64,000 nucleotides of DNA from Mycolicibacterium xanthum (GTDB taxonomy: Bacteria > Actinomycetota > Actinomycetes > Mycobacteriales > Mycobacteriaceae): positions 1-64,000 of the forward strand of contig NZ_JAIFZS010000040.1 in the NCBI RefSeq assembly GCF_019710635.1, written 5' to 3'. The translations under genes and the position numbers were made by a program. Below the pieces are notes generated by a model. It did no database searches. It was not told the DNA's origin and saw only the letters and a program-made list of their open reading frames with translations. This document shows, in pieces, positions 26,146 through 37,667 of this stretch; within the stretch, counting starts at the first letter, position 1; each line of letters begins with the position of its first letter.

Positions 26146-27461
26146 CGACGCCGCTGACCCCTGTGCTGAGCCGATTCTGGGACGACCCCGAACCGTGGTC
26201 GATGGAAACCTATCTGCGCCACGATGGTTACCGCGCCCTGGAACGCGCCCTGGCGATGAGCCCCGACGACGTCATCGCCACGGTCAAGGATTCCGGCCTG
26301 CGCGGCCGCGGCGGCGCGGGCTTTCCGACCGGCACCAAGTGGTCGTTCATTCCCCAGGGGGATGAGGGTGCGGGCGCCAAGCCGCATTATCTGGTCGTCA
26401 ATGCCGATGAGTCCGAACCCGGTACGTGCAAAGACATTCCGCTGATGCTGACCACCCCGCACTTCCTGGTCGAGGGCGTCATCATCGCGGCGTATGCGAT
26501 CCGGGCGCACCACGCGTTCATCTATGTCCGCGGTGAGGTGGTGCCGGTGCTGCGGCGGTTGCAGGCCGCGGTGGCCGAGGCCTATGCCGCGGGCCATCTC
26601 GGCGACGACATCCACGGTTCGGGTTTCGACCTCGAGCTCGTCGTGCACGCCGGGGCGGGCGCCTACATCTGCGGCGAGGAGACCGCGCTGCTGGACTCGC
26701 TGGAAGGTCGGCGCGGCCAACCGCGGCTGCGGCCGCCTTTCCCGGCGGTCGCCGGACTGTACGCGTGCCCGACCGTGGTCAACAACGTCGAATCGATCGC
26801 CAGCGTGCCGCCGATCATGCTCAATGGGGTGGACTGGTTCCGGTCGATGGGTTCGGAGAAGTCGCCCGGGTTCACGCTGTACTCGCTGTCCGGTCATGTG
26901 GCCGCCCCGGGCCAGTACGAGGCTCCGCTGGGCATCACGCTGCGCGAGCTGCTCGACTACGCCGGCGGTATCCGGGCCGGGCACAGCCTGAAGTTCTGGA
27001 CGCCCGGCGGGTCCTCGACACCACTGCTGACCGCCGAACACCTCGACGTGCCACTGGATTACGAGGGGATGGCCTCGGTCGGCTCGATGCTGGGCACCAA
27101 AGCGCTGCAGATCTTCGACGAGACCACCTGCGTGGTGCGCGCGGTGCGCCGGTGGACCCAGTTCTACGCCCACGAATCCTGCGGCAAGTGCACCCCCTGC
27201 CGGGAGGGCACCTACTGGCTGGCCCAGATCTACCAGCGGCTGGAAACCGGGGACGGCACCGAAGCCGACCTCGACAAACTCCTCGACATCGCCGACGCCA
27301 TCTTCGGCAAGTCGTTCTGCGCACTCGGCGACGGCGCGGCCAGCCCGATCACCTCCTCGCTGAAGTACTTCCGCGACGAATACCGGGCACACCTCGGCAG
27401 CGGATGCCCGTTCGACCCGTACGCCGCCATGCTGGCCGCACCGCAAGGAGTGGGCGCATGA
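26142..27461 (+). CDS. nuoF: NADH dehydrogenase I subunit F
   Basis: 439-aa NADH- and FMN-binding subunit, the entry point for electrons. [13 protein letters not shown] binds FMN and [16 protein letters not shown] is conserved, and [12 protein letters not shown] (about residues 345-356) with a later Cys holds the 4Fe-4S cluster N3. GTG 26142 overlaps nuoE, and its stop overlaps the nuoG ATG. Intact. Confidence 0.97.
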   Translation: MTTPLTPVLSRFWDDPEPWSMETYLRHDGYRALERALAMSPDDVIATVKDSGLRGRGGAGFPTGTKWSFIPQGDEGAGAKPHYLVVNADESEPGTCKDIPLMLTTPHFLVEGVIIAAYAIRAHHAFIYVRGEVVPVLRRLQAAVAEAYAAGHLGDDIHGSGFDLELVVHAGAGAYICGEETALLDSLEGRRGQPRLRPPFPAVAGLYACPTVVNNVESIASVPPIMLNGVDWFRSMGSEKSPGFTLYSLSGHVAAPGQYEAPLGITLRELLDYAGGIRAGHSLKFWTPGGSSTPLLTAEHLDVPLDYEGMASVGSMLGTKALQIFDETTCVVRAVRRWTQFYAHESCGKCTPCREGTYWLAQIYQRLETGDGTEADLDKLLDIADAIFGKSFCALGDGAASPITSSLKYFRDEYRAHLGSGCPFDPYAAMLAAPQGVGA

Positions 27462-29842
27462 CCCTGGCCGAGGACCGCCGTGACGCACCACCGGTGGAAA
27501 TCGTCACCCTGACCATCGACGATGTCGAAATCAGCGTTCCCAAAGGCACCCTGGTGATCAGGGCCGCCGAGCTCATCGGGGTGCAGATCCCCCGCTTCTG
27601 CGATCACCCGCTGCTCGACCCGGTCGGCGCGTGCCGCCAGTGCCTGGTCGAGGTCGAAGGTCAGCGCAAACCGTTGGCGTCGTGCACCACCACCGTGGCG
27701 CCGGACATGGCGGTGCGCACCCAGTTCACCTCCGAGGCCGCCGACAAGGCCCAGCACGGCGTGATGGAACTGCTGCTGATCAACCACCCACTGGATTGCC
27801 CGATCTGCGACAAAGGCGGCGAATGCCCGCTGCAGAACCAGGCCATGTCCAACGGGCGCCCGGAAACCCGCTTCGAAGGCGTCAAACGCACCTTCCCCAA
27901 ACCGATCGCCATCTCCAGCCAGGTGCTGCTCGACCGCGAACGCTGCGTGCTGTGCGCCCGCTGCACCCGGTTCTCCGACCAGATCGCCGGCGACCGCTTC
28001 ATCGACCTGCTCGAACGCGGCGCCCAGCAACAGGTCGGCATCGCCCCCGGTGAACCCTTCCGGTCCTACTTCTCGGGCAACACCGTGCAGATCTGCCCCG
28101 TCGGCGCCCTCACCGGCACCGCCTACCGGTTCCGGGCCCGCCCGTTCGACCTGGTCTCCAGCCCGAGCATCTGCGAACACTGCTCGTCGGGGTGCGCCCA
28201 GCGCACCGATCACCGGCGCGGAAAGGTGCTGCGCCGCCTGGCCGGCGACGACCCCGAGGTCAACGAGGAATGGAACTGCGACAAGGGCCGCTGGGCGTTC
28301 ACCTACACCACCACCGGCGACCGCATCACCACACCGCTGGTCCGCGACGACGGCACCCTGCGCCCGGCCTCGTGGTCGGAGGCACTGTCCGTGGCCGCAA
28401 CGGGACTTCTGGCCGCGCGAGGTAGCACCGGGGTGCTGGTCGGCGGCCGCGCCACCGTCGAAGACGCCTACGCCTACGCCAAATTCGCCCGAATCGTCCT
28501 GAACACCAACGACATCGACTTCCGTGCCCGCCCCCACAGCGACGAGGAGGCCCGGTTCCTGGCGTCCGCCGTCGCTGGCCGGCCGATGACGGTGACCTAC
28601 ACCGACCTGGAGAACGCGCCGGCCGTCCTGCTGGCCGGCCTCGAACCCGAAGAGGAGTCGCCGATCGTCTTCCTGCGGCTGCGCAAGGCCGTGCGCCGCC
28701 GGGGGTTGGAGGTGTTGTCGATCGCACCGCTGGCCGGCCGCGGACTGGCCAAGCTGTCCGCGACGCTGATCGCCGCGGCACCCGGCGGCGAGGCCGAGGC
28801 GCTGGCGGGGCTGGCCGACCACGACCTGCTGAACACGCCCGGGTCGATCATCCTGGTCGGCGAACGGCTCGCCACCTCACCCGGCGCGCTGTCGGCGGCG
28901 ATCCGGCTGGCACAGCAGACCGGAGCGCGGCTGGCGTGGATCCCGCGCCGGGCCGGGGACCGTGGCGCGGTCGAGGCCGGCGCGTTGCCCGGCCTGCTAC
29001 CCGGCGGACGCCCGGTCGCCGACGAGGCCGCCCGCCGGCTGACCGCATCGGACTGGCACGTCGACGAATTGCCCGCAACGGTCGGCCGCGACACCGGCGC
29101 CATCCTGACCGCGGCGCGCGGCGGTGACCTGGCCGCCCTGCTGGTGGGCGGGGTCGAGCTCGGCGACCTGCCCGATCCCGACGCCGCCCTCGCGGCGATC
29201 GATGCGGCGCCGTTCGTCGTGAGCCTGGAACTACGGGCCAGCGCGGTCACCGAACGCGCCGACGTCGTGTTCCCCGTCGCGCCGGTGGTGGAGAAGGCCG
29301 GATCGTTCCTCACCTGGGAGGGCCGCCGCCGCGCGTTCGAGCCGTCGCTGCACACCAACGCGGTGCCCGACCTACGGGTGCTGAACTTCCTGGCCGACGA
29401 GATGGGTGTGGCGCTGGGCCTGCCGACCGCGGCGGCGGCCGAGGACGAACGTGCCCGGTTCGGCCTGTGGTCCGGCGAACGACCGGCGGCTCCGCAGGTC
29501 CCGGCGGCGCCGCAGCACTGCGGCCGCGGGCAGGCGGTGCTGGCCGGGTGGCGCCTGCTGCTCGACGCCGGCCGCCTGCAGGACGGCGAACCGTACCTGG
29601 CCGGCACGGCGCGGCCGGCGGTGGTGCGGATGTCGGCGGCGACGGCCGCCGGAATCGACGCGGCCACCGGCGATCCGGTTACCGTCGGCACCGAACGGGG
29701 AGCCGTCACGCTTCCCGTGGAGGTGATCGACATGGTCGACGGGGTGGTGTGGCTGCCGCTGAACTCCCCCGGCAGCGACGTGCACGGCGCGCTCGGGGTG
29801 ACCGCCGGTGCGGTCGTGTCGATCGGACGGGGGCCCGCATGA
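27458..29842 (+). CDS. nuoG: NADH dehydrogenase I subunit G
   Basis: 794-aa large peripheral subunit. An N-terminal ferredoxin domain (CRQC and further Cys) is followed by the His/Cys site [17 protein letters not shown], the ferredoxin-like CVLCARC, and the extra N7 4Fe-4S site CEHCSSGC with WNCDKG. The molybdopterin-oxidoreductase-like remainder is present. The N7 ligands, absent from mitochondrial homologues, are retained as in E. coli and Thermus. It overlaps both neighbours by four bases. Intact, and near the usual mycobacterial length. Confidence 0.97.
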   Translation: MTLAEDRRDAPPVEIVTLTIDDVEISVPKGTLVIRAAELIGVQIPRFCDHPLLDPVGACRQCLVEVEGQRKPLASCTTTVAPDMAVRTQFTSEAADKAQHGVMELLLINHPLDCPICDKGGECPLQNQAMSNGRPETRFEGVKRTFPKPIAISSQVLLDRERCVLCARCTRFSDQIAGDRFIDLLERGAQQQVGIAPGEPFRSYFSGNTVQICPVGALTGTAYRFRARPFDLVSSPSICEHCSSGCAQRTDHRRGKVLRRLAGDDPEVNEEWNCDKGRWAFTYTTTGDRITTPLVRDDGTLRPASWSEALSVAATGLLAARGSTGVLVGGRATVEDAYAYAKFARIVLNTNDIDFRARPHSDEEARFLASAVAGRPMTVTYTDLENAPAVLLAGLEPEEESPIVFLRLRKAVRRRGLEVLSIAPLAGRGLAKLSATLIAAAPGGEAEALAGLADHDLLNTPGSIILVGERLATSPGALSAAIRLAQQTGARLAWIPRRAGDRGAVEAGALPGLLPGGRPVADEAARRLTASDWHVDELPATVGRDTGAILTAARGGDLAALLVGGVELGDLPDPDAALAAIDAAPFVVSLELRASAVTERADVVFPVAPVVEKAGSFLTWEGRRRAFEPSLHTNAVPDLRVLNFLADEMGVALGLPTAAAAEDERARFGLWSGERPAAPQVPAAPQHCGRGQAVLAGWRLLLDAGRLQDGEPYLAGTARPAVVRMSAATAAGIDAATGDPVTVGTERGAVTLPVEVIDMVDGVVWLPLNSPGSDVHGALGVTAGAVVSIGRGPA

Positions 29843-31077
29843 CCTATCCCGACCCCACGCTGTTCGGCCACGACCCGTGGTGGCTGATCCTCGCCAAGGC
29901 CGTCGGCGTGTTCGGTTTCCTGGTGCTGACGGTGCTGGCGGCGATCCTGATCGAGCGCAAGATCCTGGGCCGCATGCAGATGCGGTTCGGGCCCAACCGG
30001 GTCGGCCCGCGCGGGCTGCTGCAGTCGCTGGCCGACGGCGTCAAGCTGGCCCTCAAGGAGGGCCTGATCCCGGCCGGCGTGGACAAACCGATCTACCTTG
30101 CCGCACCGGTCATCTCGGTGATCCCCGCGTTCATGGCCTTCGCGGTCATCCCGCTGGGCGGGGAGATCACCGTGTTCGGCCACCGCACCGCGCTGCAGCT
30201 GACCGACCTGCCGGTGGCCGTGCTCTACATCCTGGCCGTCACCTCCATCGGGGTCTACGGCATCGTGCTGGCCGGCTGGGCCTCGGGATCGGTCTACCCG
30301 CTGCTGGGCGGGCTGCGCTCCTCGGCGCAGGTGGTGTCCTACGAGATCGCCATGGCGCTGTCGTTCGCCGCGGTGTTCATCTACTCGGGCACCATGTCGA
30401 CCTCGGGTATCGTCGCCGCCCAGGAGAACACCTGGTTCGTCGTCCTGCTGCTGCCCTCGTTCCTGGTGTATCTGACCGCGATGGTCGGCGAGACCAACCG
30501 GGCACCGTTCGACCTGCCCGAGGCCGAGGGCGAACTCGTCGGCGGCTTCCACACCGAATACTCGTCGCTGAAGTTCGCGATGTTCATGCTCGCCGAATAC
30601 GTCAACATGACCACCGTCTCCGCGCTGGCCACCACCCTGTTCCTCGGCGGCTGGCACGCCCCCTGGCCGATCAGCATCATCGACGCCGCCAACACCGGCT
30701 GGTGGCCGCTGCTGTGGTTCACCGCCAAGGTGTGGATGTTCCTGTTCGTGTTCATGTGGCTGCGCGCCACGCTGCCCCGCCTGCGGTACGACCAGTTCAT
30801 GGCACTGGGCTGGAAGATCCTGATCCCGGCCTCACTGGGCTGGATCATGATCGTCGCCGTCACCCACACCCTGAGCAACGAGGGCTACCAGGCCTGGATC
30901 ACCACGCTGATCGGCGTTGCCGCGGTGCTGGGCGCGGCCGCGGCGGTGCTGGCGTGGCGCCGGCTGCACGCCAGACGCCTGCGCCGCAGTGCCGAACCAC
31001 CCACCCCGGCGGCCGACACCGGCGCCTACCCGGTGCCGCCGCTGCCGGAGCGAACCAGGGAGCAAGCCCATGCCTAA
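29839..31077 (+). CDS. nuoH: NADH dehydrogenase I subunit H
   Basis: 412-aa membrane subunit with eight or nine helices that forms the entrance of the quinone cavity. Conserved loops are [19 protein letters not shown] and [20 protein letters not shown] cytoplasmic tail of about 40 residues, Arg/Pro rich, extends beyond the last helix, as in other actinobacteria. ATG 29839 overlaps the nuoG stop, and the 3' end overlaps nuoI by eight bases. Confidence 0.97.
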   Translation: MTYPDPTLFGHDPWWLILAKAVGVFGFLVLTVLAAILIERKILGRMQMRFGPNRVGPRGLLQSLADGVKLALKEGLIPAGVDKPIYLAAPVISVIPAFMAFAVIPLGGEITVFGHRTALQLTDLPVAVLYILAVTSIGVYGIVLAGWASGSVYPLLGGLRSSAQVVSYEIAMALSFAAVFIYSGTMSTSGIVAAQENTWFVVLLLPSFLVYLTAMVGETNRAPFDLPEAEGELVGGFHTEYSSLKFAMFMLAEYVNMTTVSALATTLFLGGWHAPWPISIIDAANTGWWPLLWFTAKVWMFLFVFMWLRATLPRLRYDQFMALGWKILIPASLGWIMIVAVTHTLSNEGYQAWITTLIGVAAVLGAAAAVLAWRRLHARRLRRSAEPPTPAADTGAYPVPPLPERTREQAHA

Positions 31078-31594
31078 GTTCCTCGACGCCATCGCGGGAT
31101 TCGCCGTCACCTTCGGGTCGATGTTCAAGAAACCGGTCACCGAGCAGTACCCCGAGAAACCCGGCCCGGTGGCCCGGCGCTACCACGGCCGCCACCAACT
31201 CAACCGCTACCCCGACGGCCTGGAGAAGTGCATCGGCTGCGAACTGTGCGCCTGGGCCTGCCCGGCCGACGCGATCTTCGTCGAGGGCGCCGACAACACC
31301 GACACCGAACGCTACTCACCCGGCGAACGCTACGGCCGGGTCTACCAGATCAACTACCTGCGCTGCATCGGCTGCGGGCTGTGCATCGAGGCCTGCCCCA
31401 CCCGCGCACTGACCATGACCAACGACTACGAGATGGCCGACGACAACCGTTCCGACCTGATCTACGGCAAGGACAAGCTGCTCGCCCCCCTGGAACCGGG
31501 GATGCAGCAGCCCCCGCACCCGATGGCCCCCGGCGCCACCGATGACGACTACTACCTCGGCAACGTCAAGCCCCTCCACCAGGAGACGCGATGA
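31070..31594 (+). CDS. nuoI: NADH dehydrogenase I subunit I
   Basis: 174-aa ferredoxin-type subunit with clusters N6a and N6b. The two ligand sets are Cys54, 57, 60, 64 ([12 protein letters not shown]) and Cys99, 102, 105, 109 ([12 protein letters not shown]). It passes electrons from the NuoG/F module towards NuoB. ATG 31070 lies inside the end of nuoH, and its stop overlaps the nuoJ ATG. Confidence 0.97.
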   Translation: MPKFLDAIAGFAVTFGSMFKKPVTEQYPEKPGPVARRYHGRHQLNRYPDGLEKCIGCELCAWACPADAIFVEGADNTDTERYSPGERYGRVYQINYLRCIGCGLCIEACPTRALTMTNDYEMADDNRSDLIYGKDKLLAPLEPGMQQPPHPMAPGATDDDYYLGNVKPLHQETR

Positions 31595-32313
31595 TCGAGA
31601 CCATCGCGTTCTGGCTGCTGGCGTCGGTGGCGGTGATCGGGGCCTTGGGCGTGGTGGCCGCGCCCAAGGCGGTGTACTCGGCGATCGCGCTCGCGACGAC
31701 GATGATCGCGCTGGCGATCCTCTACATCACCCTGGGTGCCCCGTTCCTCGGGGTGGTCCAGGTGGTGGTGTACACCGGCGCGGTCATGATGCTGTTCCTG
31801 TTCGTGCTGATGCTGATCGGTGTCGACTCGTCGGAGTCACTGGTGGAAACGCTTCGGGGGCAACGCATCGCGGCGATCGTCATCGGTCTGGGGTTCGGCG
31901 TGCTGCTGATCGCCGGAATCGGCAGCGTGTCGGCGGCAGGTATCCCCGGTCTCGGGGAGGGCGGCGGCAATGTCGATGGCAGCGGCAACGTCGAGGGTCT
32001 GGCCGCGCTGATCTTCACCCGCTACCTGTGGGCGTTCGAGCTGACCGGTGCACTGCTGATCACCGCGGCGCTCGGGGCGATGGTGCTGGCGCACCGGGAG
32101 CGCTTCGGCCGGCGCAAGACCCAGCGGGAGCTGGCGATCGAGCGGTTCGCCCCGGGTGGGCACCCGACGACGTTGCCGAATCCCGGGGTCTACGCGCGCC
32201 ACAACGCCGTCGACGTCCCGGCGCGGTTGCCCGACGGCTCGGGTTCGGAGCTGTCGGTCAGCGCGATCCTGCAGGTGCGCCCCGTGCCCGACTCGAACGG
32301 GGAGGAGAAGTGA
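31591..32313 (+). CDS. nuoJ: NADH dehydrogenase I subunit J
   Basis: 240-aa membrane subunit with five predicted helices and the ND6-type motif [20 protein letters not shown]. The cytoplasmic C-terminal part after about residue 170 is long and rich in Arg, Pro and Gly, as in mycobacterial homologues. Overlaps nuoI and nuoK by four bases each. Confidence 0.95.
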   Translation: MIETIAFWLLASVAVIGALGVVAAPKAVYSAIALATTMIALAILYITLGAPFLGVVQVVVYTGAVMMLFLFVLMLIGVDSSESLVETLRGQRIAAIVIGLGFGVLLIAGIGSVSAAGIPGLGEGGGNVDGSGNVEGLAALIFTRYLWAFELTGALLITAALGAMVLAHRERFGRRKTQRELAIERFAPGGHPTTLPNPGVYARHNAVDVPARLPDGSGSELSVSAILQVRPVPDSNGEEK

Positions 32314-32609
32314 GCCCGGACCACTATCTGTATCTGTCGGCGTTGTTGTTCACGATCGGCGCGGCCGGGGTGTTGTTGCGGCGCAACGCGATCGTGATGT
32401 TCATGTGTGTGGAGTTGATGCTCAATGCGGCCAATCTGGCGTTCGTCGCGTTCTCCCGGATGCACGGGCACCTCGACGGGCAGGTGGTGGCGTTCTTCAC
32501 GATGGTGGTCGCCGCCTGCGAGGTCGTGATCGGCCTGGCGATCATCATGACCATCTTCCGGACCCGGCGCTCGGCCAACGTCGACGCCGCCAGCCTGCTC
32601 AAACACTGA
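32310..32609 (+). CDS. nuoK: NADH dehydrogenase I subunit K
   Basis: 99-aa three-helix subunit of the membrane arm. The conserved acidic residue of helix 2 is in [13 protein letters not shown], and a second Glu is in [10 protein letters not shown] of helix 3. Both belong to the proton path. GTG 32310 overlaps the nuoJ TGA with GGAGGAG upstream. The nuoL ATG follows after seven bases. Confidence 0.96.
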   Translation: MSPDHYLYLSALLFTIGAAGVLLRRNAIVMFMCVELMLNAANLAFVAFSRMHGHLDGQVVAFFTMVVAACEVVIGLAIIMTIFRTRRSANVDAASLLKH

Positions 32610-32616
32610 GGCCCCG

Positions 32617-34496
32617 ATGACGCTACCCGTGTGGCTGCTGATCGCCCTGCCGCTGGCCGGGGCGGCGATCCTGCTGCTGGCCGGCCGCCGGTCCGATCGG
32701 TGGGGCCATCTGCTGGGCACCGGCGCCGCGCTGGCGTCGTTCGCCTGCGCCGCAGTGCTGTTCGTCGACATGACCGGCCGCGACGCCGAACACCGCGCCG
32801 TTCACGAAGCCCTGTTCAGCTGGGTGCCCGTCGGGGAGCTGCGGGTGGACTTCGGCCTTCAGCTCGACCAGCTGTCGATGTGCTTCGCGCTGCTGATCAC
32901 CGGTGTCGGCTCGCTGATCCACATCTACTCCATCGGCTACATGAAAGAGGACCCCGACCGCAGAAGGTTCTTCGGATACCTGAACCTGTTCCTGGCCGCG
33001 ATGTTGCTGCTGGTGCTCGCCGACAACTACCTGGGCCTGTATGTGGGCTGGGAAGGCGTGGGCCTGGCGTCCTACCTGCTGATCGGGTTCTGGTCGTACA
33101 AACCCTCGGCCGCGACGGCGGCCAAGAAGGCGTTCGTCGTCAACCGGGTCGGCGACATCGGCCTGGCGATCGCGCTGATGCTGATGTTCACCGCCGTCGG
33201 CGCGGTCTCCTTCGACGCGGTGTTCGGCGCCGCCCCCGAACTGTCCGGCGCGATGCTGACCGGGATCGGCCTGGTGCTGCTGCTGGCCGCCTGCGGTAAA
33301 TCCGCCCAGGTGCCGCTGCAGTCCTGGCTCGGCGACGCGATGGAGGGTCCCACCCCGGTGTCCGCGCTGATCCATGCGGCCACCATGGTCACCGCCGGGG
33401 TCTACCTGATCGTGCGCTCGGCGCCGGTGTTCGACCTGGCCCCGCACGCCCAGACCGCCGTCGTCGTCGTCGGGGCGGTCACCCTGCTGTTCGGCGCGAT
33501 CATCGGCTGCGCGAAGGACGACATCAAGAAGGCGCTGGCCGCCTCCACGATGAGCCAGATCGGCTACATGGTGCTGGCCGCCGGGCTGGGCCCGGCGGGC
33601 TATGCGTTCGCGATCATGCACCTGCTGACCCACGGCTTCTTCAAGGCCGGGCTGTTCCTCGGCGCCGGATCGGTCATGACGCCATGGACGACGAAGTCGA
33701 CATGCGCCGCTACGGCGGGCTGCGCACCGCGCTGCCGATCACCTTCGCCACCTTCGGGCTGGGGTATCTGGCCATCATCGGGATCCCCCCGCTGGCCGGG
33801 TTCTTCTCCAAGGACGGCATCATCGAGGCCGCCCTCGGATCCGGTGGCGCCAAGGGCATCATCCTGGGCACGGCCACCATCGCCGGTGCCGGGATCACCG
33901 CGTTCTACATGACCCGGGTGATGCTGATGACGTTCTTCGGGCCCAAACGCTGGGCGGACAACGCGCATCCGCACGAGGCCCCGGCCGTGATGACCTGGCC
34001 GATGATCCTGCTGGCGGTCGGCTCGGTGACCGCCGGTGCCGCGCTGGCCGTCGGCGGCACGCTCGAGCACTGGCTCGAACCGGTCGTCGGCGCCGGCGAG
34101 ATCCACCACGTGATGCCGGTGTGGGTGCTCACCGCGATCGTGCTGTCGGTCGTCGCGGTCGGCATCGTGATCGCCTACCGCATGTACGCCACCCGGCCCG
34201 TGCCCGAACAGCCCCCCACCGGCAACGCGCTGACCGTGGCGGCCCGCCACGACCTCTACGGCGACGCGTTCAACGAGACGGTCTTCATGCGGCCCGGGCA
34301 GGTCTTCACCGAGGAGCTCGTCGAGATCGACGACGAGGTCGTCGACGGGGTGGCCGGCGGGCTGGCGTCGGGCGTCGGTCGCATCTCGGAGTTGTTCCGG
34401 CAGGCGCAGACCGGCTTCGCCCGGTCCTACGCGTTGTCAATGCTGGTGGGCGCGACGCTGGTCGTCGCGACGATCCTGGCGGTGAACCTGTGGTGA
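32617..34496 (+). pseudogene. nuoL: NADH dehydrogenase I subunit L, broken by a one-base deletion
   Basis: The gene encodes the large antiporter-like proton-pumping subunit, normally about 630 aa. Codons read correctly from ATG 32617 to GSVM at 33678, then the frame shifts: the true continuation ([21 protein letters not shown]) is in another frame from 33681 and runs to 34496. Restoring one C after 33678 (giving GSVMHAMDDEV) rebuilds a continuous 626-aa protein. As written, translation would add 77 wrong residues and stop at 33912, losing the later helices and the long lateral helix. The site is not a homopolymer. Either a real mutation or a sequencing error is possible. A separate start at ATG 33684 could give a 270-aa fragment. 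Confidence 0.9.
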
Positions 34497-36070
34497 CATC
34501 GTTTTCCTGGCTGACGGTGTTGTGGGCCGTTCCGATGCTCGGCGCGGCAGCGGTGATGTTGCTGCCGGCGACCGCACGCGGCCTGGTGAAGTGGGTGTCG
34601 CTGGTGGTGTCGCTGGTGGTGCTGGCGGTCACCGCGGTCGTGGCGATCGGCTTCGATCCATCCGGCGAGCAGTATCAGTTCGTCGAATCCTACCGCTGGA
34701 TACCGTCTTTCGGCACCGGCTACATCCTCGGCGTCGACGGGATCGCGCTGGCCCTGGTGGTGCTCACCGCGGTGCTGGTGCCGCTGCTGATCGTCGCCGG
34801 CTGGAACGACGCGCGTGACCGGCAGAGCTGGGGCGGGCGCTCGACGCACATCTACTTCGCGCTGACGCTGGCCGTCGAGGGCATGGTGCTGATCTCGCTC
34901 GTGTCGCTGGACATCCTGCTGTTCTACGTGTTCTTCGAGGCCATGCTGATCCCGATGTACTTCCTGATCGGCGGGTTCGGCGGCGAGGATCGCAGCAGGG
35001 CGGCGGTGAAGTTCCTGCTGTACAACCTGTTCGGCGGTCTGATCATGCTCGCCGCGGTCGTCGGCCTGTACGTGGCGACATCGGGCAGCGACGCGTTCGC
35101 CGCCGGGACGTTCGACTTCCGCCAGATCGTCGCCGCGGTCGCCGACGGCTCGTTCGCGGTGAACCCGATGGTGATGCATCTGCTGTTCGGCGGGTTCATG
35201 TTCGCCTTCGCGGTGAAGGCGCCGCTGTGGCCGTTGCACCGGTGGCTGCCCGACTCGGCGGTGCAGGCCACGCCGGCCAGCGCGGTGCTGATGATGGCGA
35301 TCATGGACAAGGTCGGCACGTTCGGCATGCTCCGGTACTGCCTGCCGTTGTTCCCCGACTCCGCCGCCCTGTTCAGTCCGCTGATCATCACGCTGGCGGT
35401 GATCGGCATCATCTACGGCGCCGTGGTCGCGATCGGCCAGATCGACGTCATGCGGATGATCGCCTACACGTCGATATCCCACTTCGGGTTCATCATCCTC
35501 GGCATCTTCGTGATGACGTCCCAGGGGCAGGCCGGGTCGACGCTGTACATGGTCAACCACGGGATCTCCACCGCCGCCCTGTTCCTGATCGCCGGGTTCC
35601 TGGTGTCCCGGCGGGGAACTCGGCTCATCAGCGCCTACGGCGGGGTGCAGAAGATCGCGCCGGTGCTGGCGGGCACCTTCCTGGTGGCCGGTCTGGCCAC
35701 CCTGGCACTTCCCGGACTGGCGCCCTTTATCAGCGAGTTCCTGGTGCTGATCGGCACGTTCACCCGCTATCCGGTGTTCGGTGTGGTGGCGGCCGGCGCA
35801 CTGGTGCTCTCCGCGATCTACGTGCTGTGGATGTACCAGCGGATGATGACCGGACCACTGCCGCACGATCTCGCCGACGGCAGCTCCCGGATGCGTGACC
35901 TGGCGCCCCGCGAGCTCGTGGTGGTCGCACCGCTGATCGCACTGCTGCTGGTGCTCGGGTTCTATCCCAAGCCCGCGCTGGACGTGATCGACCCCGCGGT
36001 GGCCCACACGCTGACCACGATCGAACAGACCGACCCGGCACCCCGGATCGCGGAAGGCCCGGTGCGATGA
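34493..36070 (+). CDS. nuoM: NADH dehydrogenase I subunit M
   Basis: 525-aa antiporter-like membrane subunit with about 14 helices. FYVFFEAMLIPMYFLIG contains the conserved Glu of helix 5, and KAPLWPLHRWLPDSAVQATPA and the later Lys (DKVGTFGMLRYC) mark the proton channel. GTG 34493 overlaps the nuoL stop, so its translation may depend on ribosomes finishing the second nuoL frame. Intact. Confidence 0.96.
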   Translation: MTSFSWLTVLWAVPMLGAAAVMLLPATARGLVKWVSLVVSLVVLAVTAVVAIGFDPSGEQYQFVESYRWIPSFGTGYILGVDGIALALVVLTAVLVPLLIVAGWNDARDRQSWGGRSTHIYFALTLAVEGMVLISLVSLDILLFYVFFEAMLIPMYFLIGGFGGEDRSRAAVKFLLYNLFGGLIMLAAVVGLYVATSGSDAFAAGTFDFRQIVAAVADGSFAVNPMVMHLLFGGFMFAFAVKAPLWPLHRWLPDSAVQATPASAVLMMAIMDKVGTFGMLRYCLPLFPDSAALFSPLIITLAVIGIIYGAVVAIGQIDVMRMIAYTSISHFGFIILGIFVMTSQGQAGSTLYMVNHGISTAALFLIAGFLVSRRGTRLISAYGGVQKIAPVLAGTFLVAGLATLALPGLAPFISEFLVLIGTFTRYPVFGVVAAGALVLSAIYVLWMYQRMMTGPLPHDLADGSSRMRDLAPRELVVVAPLIALLLVLGFYPKPALDVIDPAVAHTLTTIEQTDPAPRIAEGPVR

Positions 36071-37641
36071 CCCTGCCCACGCCCGACGTCGAATACTCCT
36101 TGCTCGCACCGATGTTGATCGTGCTGGGCGCGGCGGTGCTCGGCGTGTTGCTGGAGGCATTCCTGCCGCGCCGGCTGCGCTACCCGGCCCAGATCGCGCT
36201 GAGCCTCGCGGGCCTGGCGGCCGCCTTCGTCGCCGTCCTGGCGCTGGCCCGGGATCTGCACGGCGGCAATGGCTTCAGCGCGGTGATGGGCGCCGTCGCC
36301 ATCGACCTGCCCGCGTTGTTCCTGCAGGGAACCATTCTGCTGGTCACCGTGCTCGGCATCCTGCTGATCGCGGAACGCCGCATCCCCACACCGGACCGGG
36401 ACGCCGGCGACGGCCGGGGACTGGACGCGTTCACCCCGCAGGCCTCGGCGGTGCCCGGCAGCGTGGCCGAACAGCTGGCGACCAAGGCCGGTGCGGTGCA
36501 GACCGAGGTCTTCCCGCTGACCATGTTCGCCGTCGGCGGCATGTTGCTGTTTCCGGCCGCCAACGACCTGCTGACGATGTTCATCGCGCTGGAGGTGCTG
36601 TCGCTGCCGCTGTACCTGCTGTGCGGGCTGGCCCGGCGGCGGCGGCTGCTGTCTCAGGAGGCGTCGCTGAAGTACTTCCTGCTGGGCGCGTTCTCGTCGG
36701 CGTTCTTCCTGTACGGCGCGGCGATGCTGTACGGCTATGCGGGCACCCTTCGCCTCGACGGCATCGCCGAAGCGGTGGCGGCCGGTTCGGGCAAGACCTC
36801 GCTGGCCCTCATCGGCGCCGGGCTGCTGTTGGTCGGCGTGTTGTTCAAAGTCGGTGCGGTGCCGTTCCACTCGTGGATCCCCGACGTGTACCAGGGCGCC
36901 CCGACGCCGATCACGGCGTTCATGGCCGCAGCGACGAAGATCGCCGCGTTCGGCGCGATGCTGCGCCTGTTCTACGTCGCACTGCCCGAACTGCGCGACG
37001 ACTGGCGGCCGGTGCTCTGGGCGATCGCGATCCTGACCATGGTGATCGGCACGATCACCGCGGTCACCCAGACCGACGTGAAGCGGATGCTGGGCTATTC
37101 GGCGGTGGCGCACAGCGGGTTCATCCTCACCGGTGTCATCGCCGGCAACGCCGCCGGGCTGTCGTCGACCCTGTTCTATCTGTTCGCCTACGGTTTCTCC
37201 ACCGTGGGCGCGTTCGCCGTGGTGAGCCTGGTTCGCGACGGCGCCGGCGAGGAGGACACCGCGATGGCCCGCTGGGCGGGGCTGGGCAAGCGTTATCCCC
37301 TTGTCGCTACCGTCTTTTCACTGTTCCTGCTGGCCTTCGCCGGGATCCCGCTGACCAGCGGGTTCGTCAGCAAGTTCGCGGTGTTCAAGGCCGCCGGCGA
37401 GGGTGGGGCGATTCCGCTGGTGGTGGTCGGCGTGATCGCCAGCGCGATCGCGGCATACTTCTACGTCAGGGTGATCGTGTTGATGTTCTTCACCGACCCG
37501 CCCGAGGACGCTCCGGCGGTGGTGCTGCCCAGCGCGCTGACCACCGCGGTCGTCACCCTCACCGCGGCGGTCACGTTCGCGCTCGGCGCGCTGCCGCAGC
37601 CGCTGCTGGATCTCGCCAACTCGGCCGACCACTTCCTGTGA
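36067..37641 (+). CDS. nuoN: NADH dehydrogenase I subunit N
   Basis: 524-aa antiporter-like subunit, last gene of the operon. Visible hallmarks are FIALEVLSLPLYLLCG with the helix 5 Glu, KVGAVPFHSWIPDVYQGAPTP and TDVKRMLGYSAVAHSG. A loop at about residues 105-135 (PDRDAGDGRGLDAFTP) is longer than in enterobacteria, as in mycobacteria. ATG 36067 overlaps nuoM. A crotonase gene follows 26 bp later. Confidence 0.96.
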   Translation: MTLPTPDVEYSLLAPMLIVLGAAVLGVLLEAFLPRRLRYPAQIALSLAGLAAAFVAVLALARDLHGGNGFSAVMGAVAIDLPALFLQGTILLVTVLGILLIAERRIPTPDRDAGDGRGLDAFTPQASAVPGSVAEQLATKAGAVQTEVFPLTMFAVGGMLLFPAANDLLTMFIALEVLSLPLYLLCGLARRRRLLSQEASLKYFLLGAFSSAFFLYGAAMLYGYAGTLRLDGIAEAVAAGSGKTSLALIGAGLLLVGVLFKVGAVPFHSWIPDVYQGAPTPITAFMAAATKIAAFGAMLRLFYVALPELRDDWRPVLWAIAILTMVIGTITAVTQTDVKRMLGYSAVAHSGFILTGVIAGNAAGLSSTLFYLFAYGFSTVGAFAVVSLVRDGAGEEDTAMARWAGLGKRYPLVATVFSLFLLAFAGIPLTSGFVSKFAVFKAAGEGGAIPLVVVGVIASAIAAYFYVRVIVLMFFTDPPEDAPAVVLPSALTTAVVTLTAAVTFALGALPQPLLDLANSADHFL

Positions 37642-37667
37642 CACGGCTGCTCTGATACGAATTAGCC

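Noticed and set aside
28597..30657. 686-codon open frame on the minus strand opposite nuoG/nuoH
   Set aside because: Antisense shadow of two well-conserved complex I genes.
33676..33912. Programmed frameshift in nuoL
   Set aside because: No slippery heptamer or downstream pseudoknot is evident, and other mycobacterial nuoL genes are single frames; a plain deletion or sequencing error is simpler.
34427..36160. 577-codon open frame on the minus strand opposite nuoM
   Set aside because: Gln/Arg/His-rich antisense shadow without recognisable domains.
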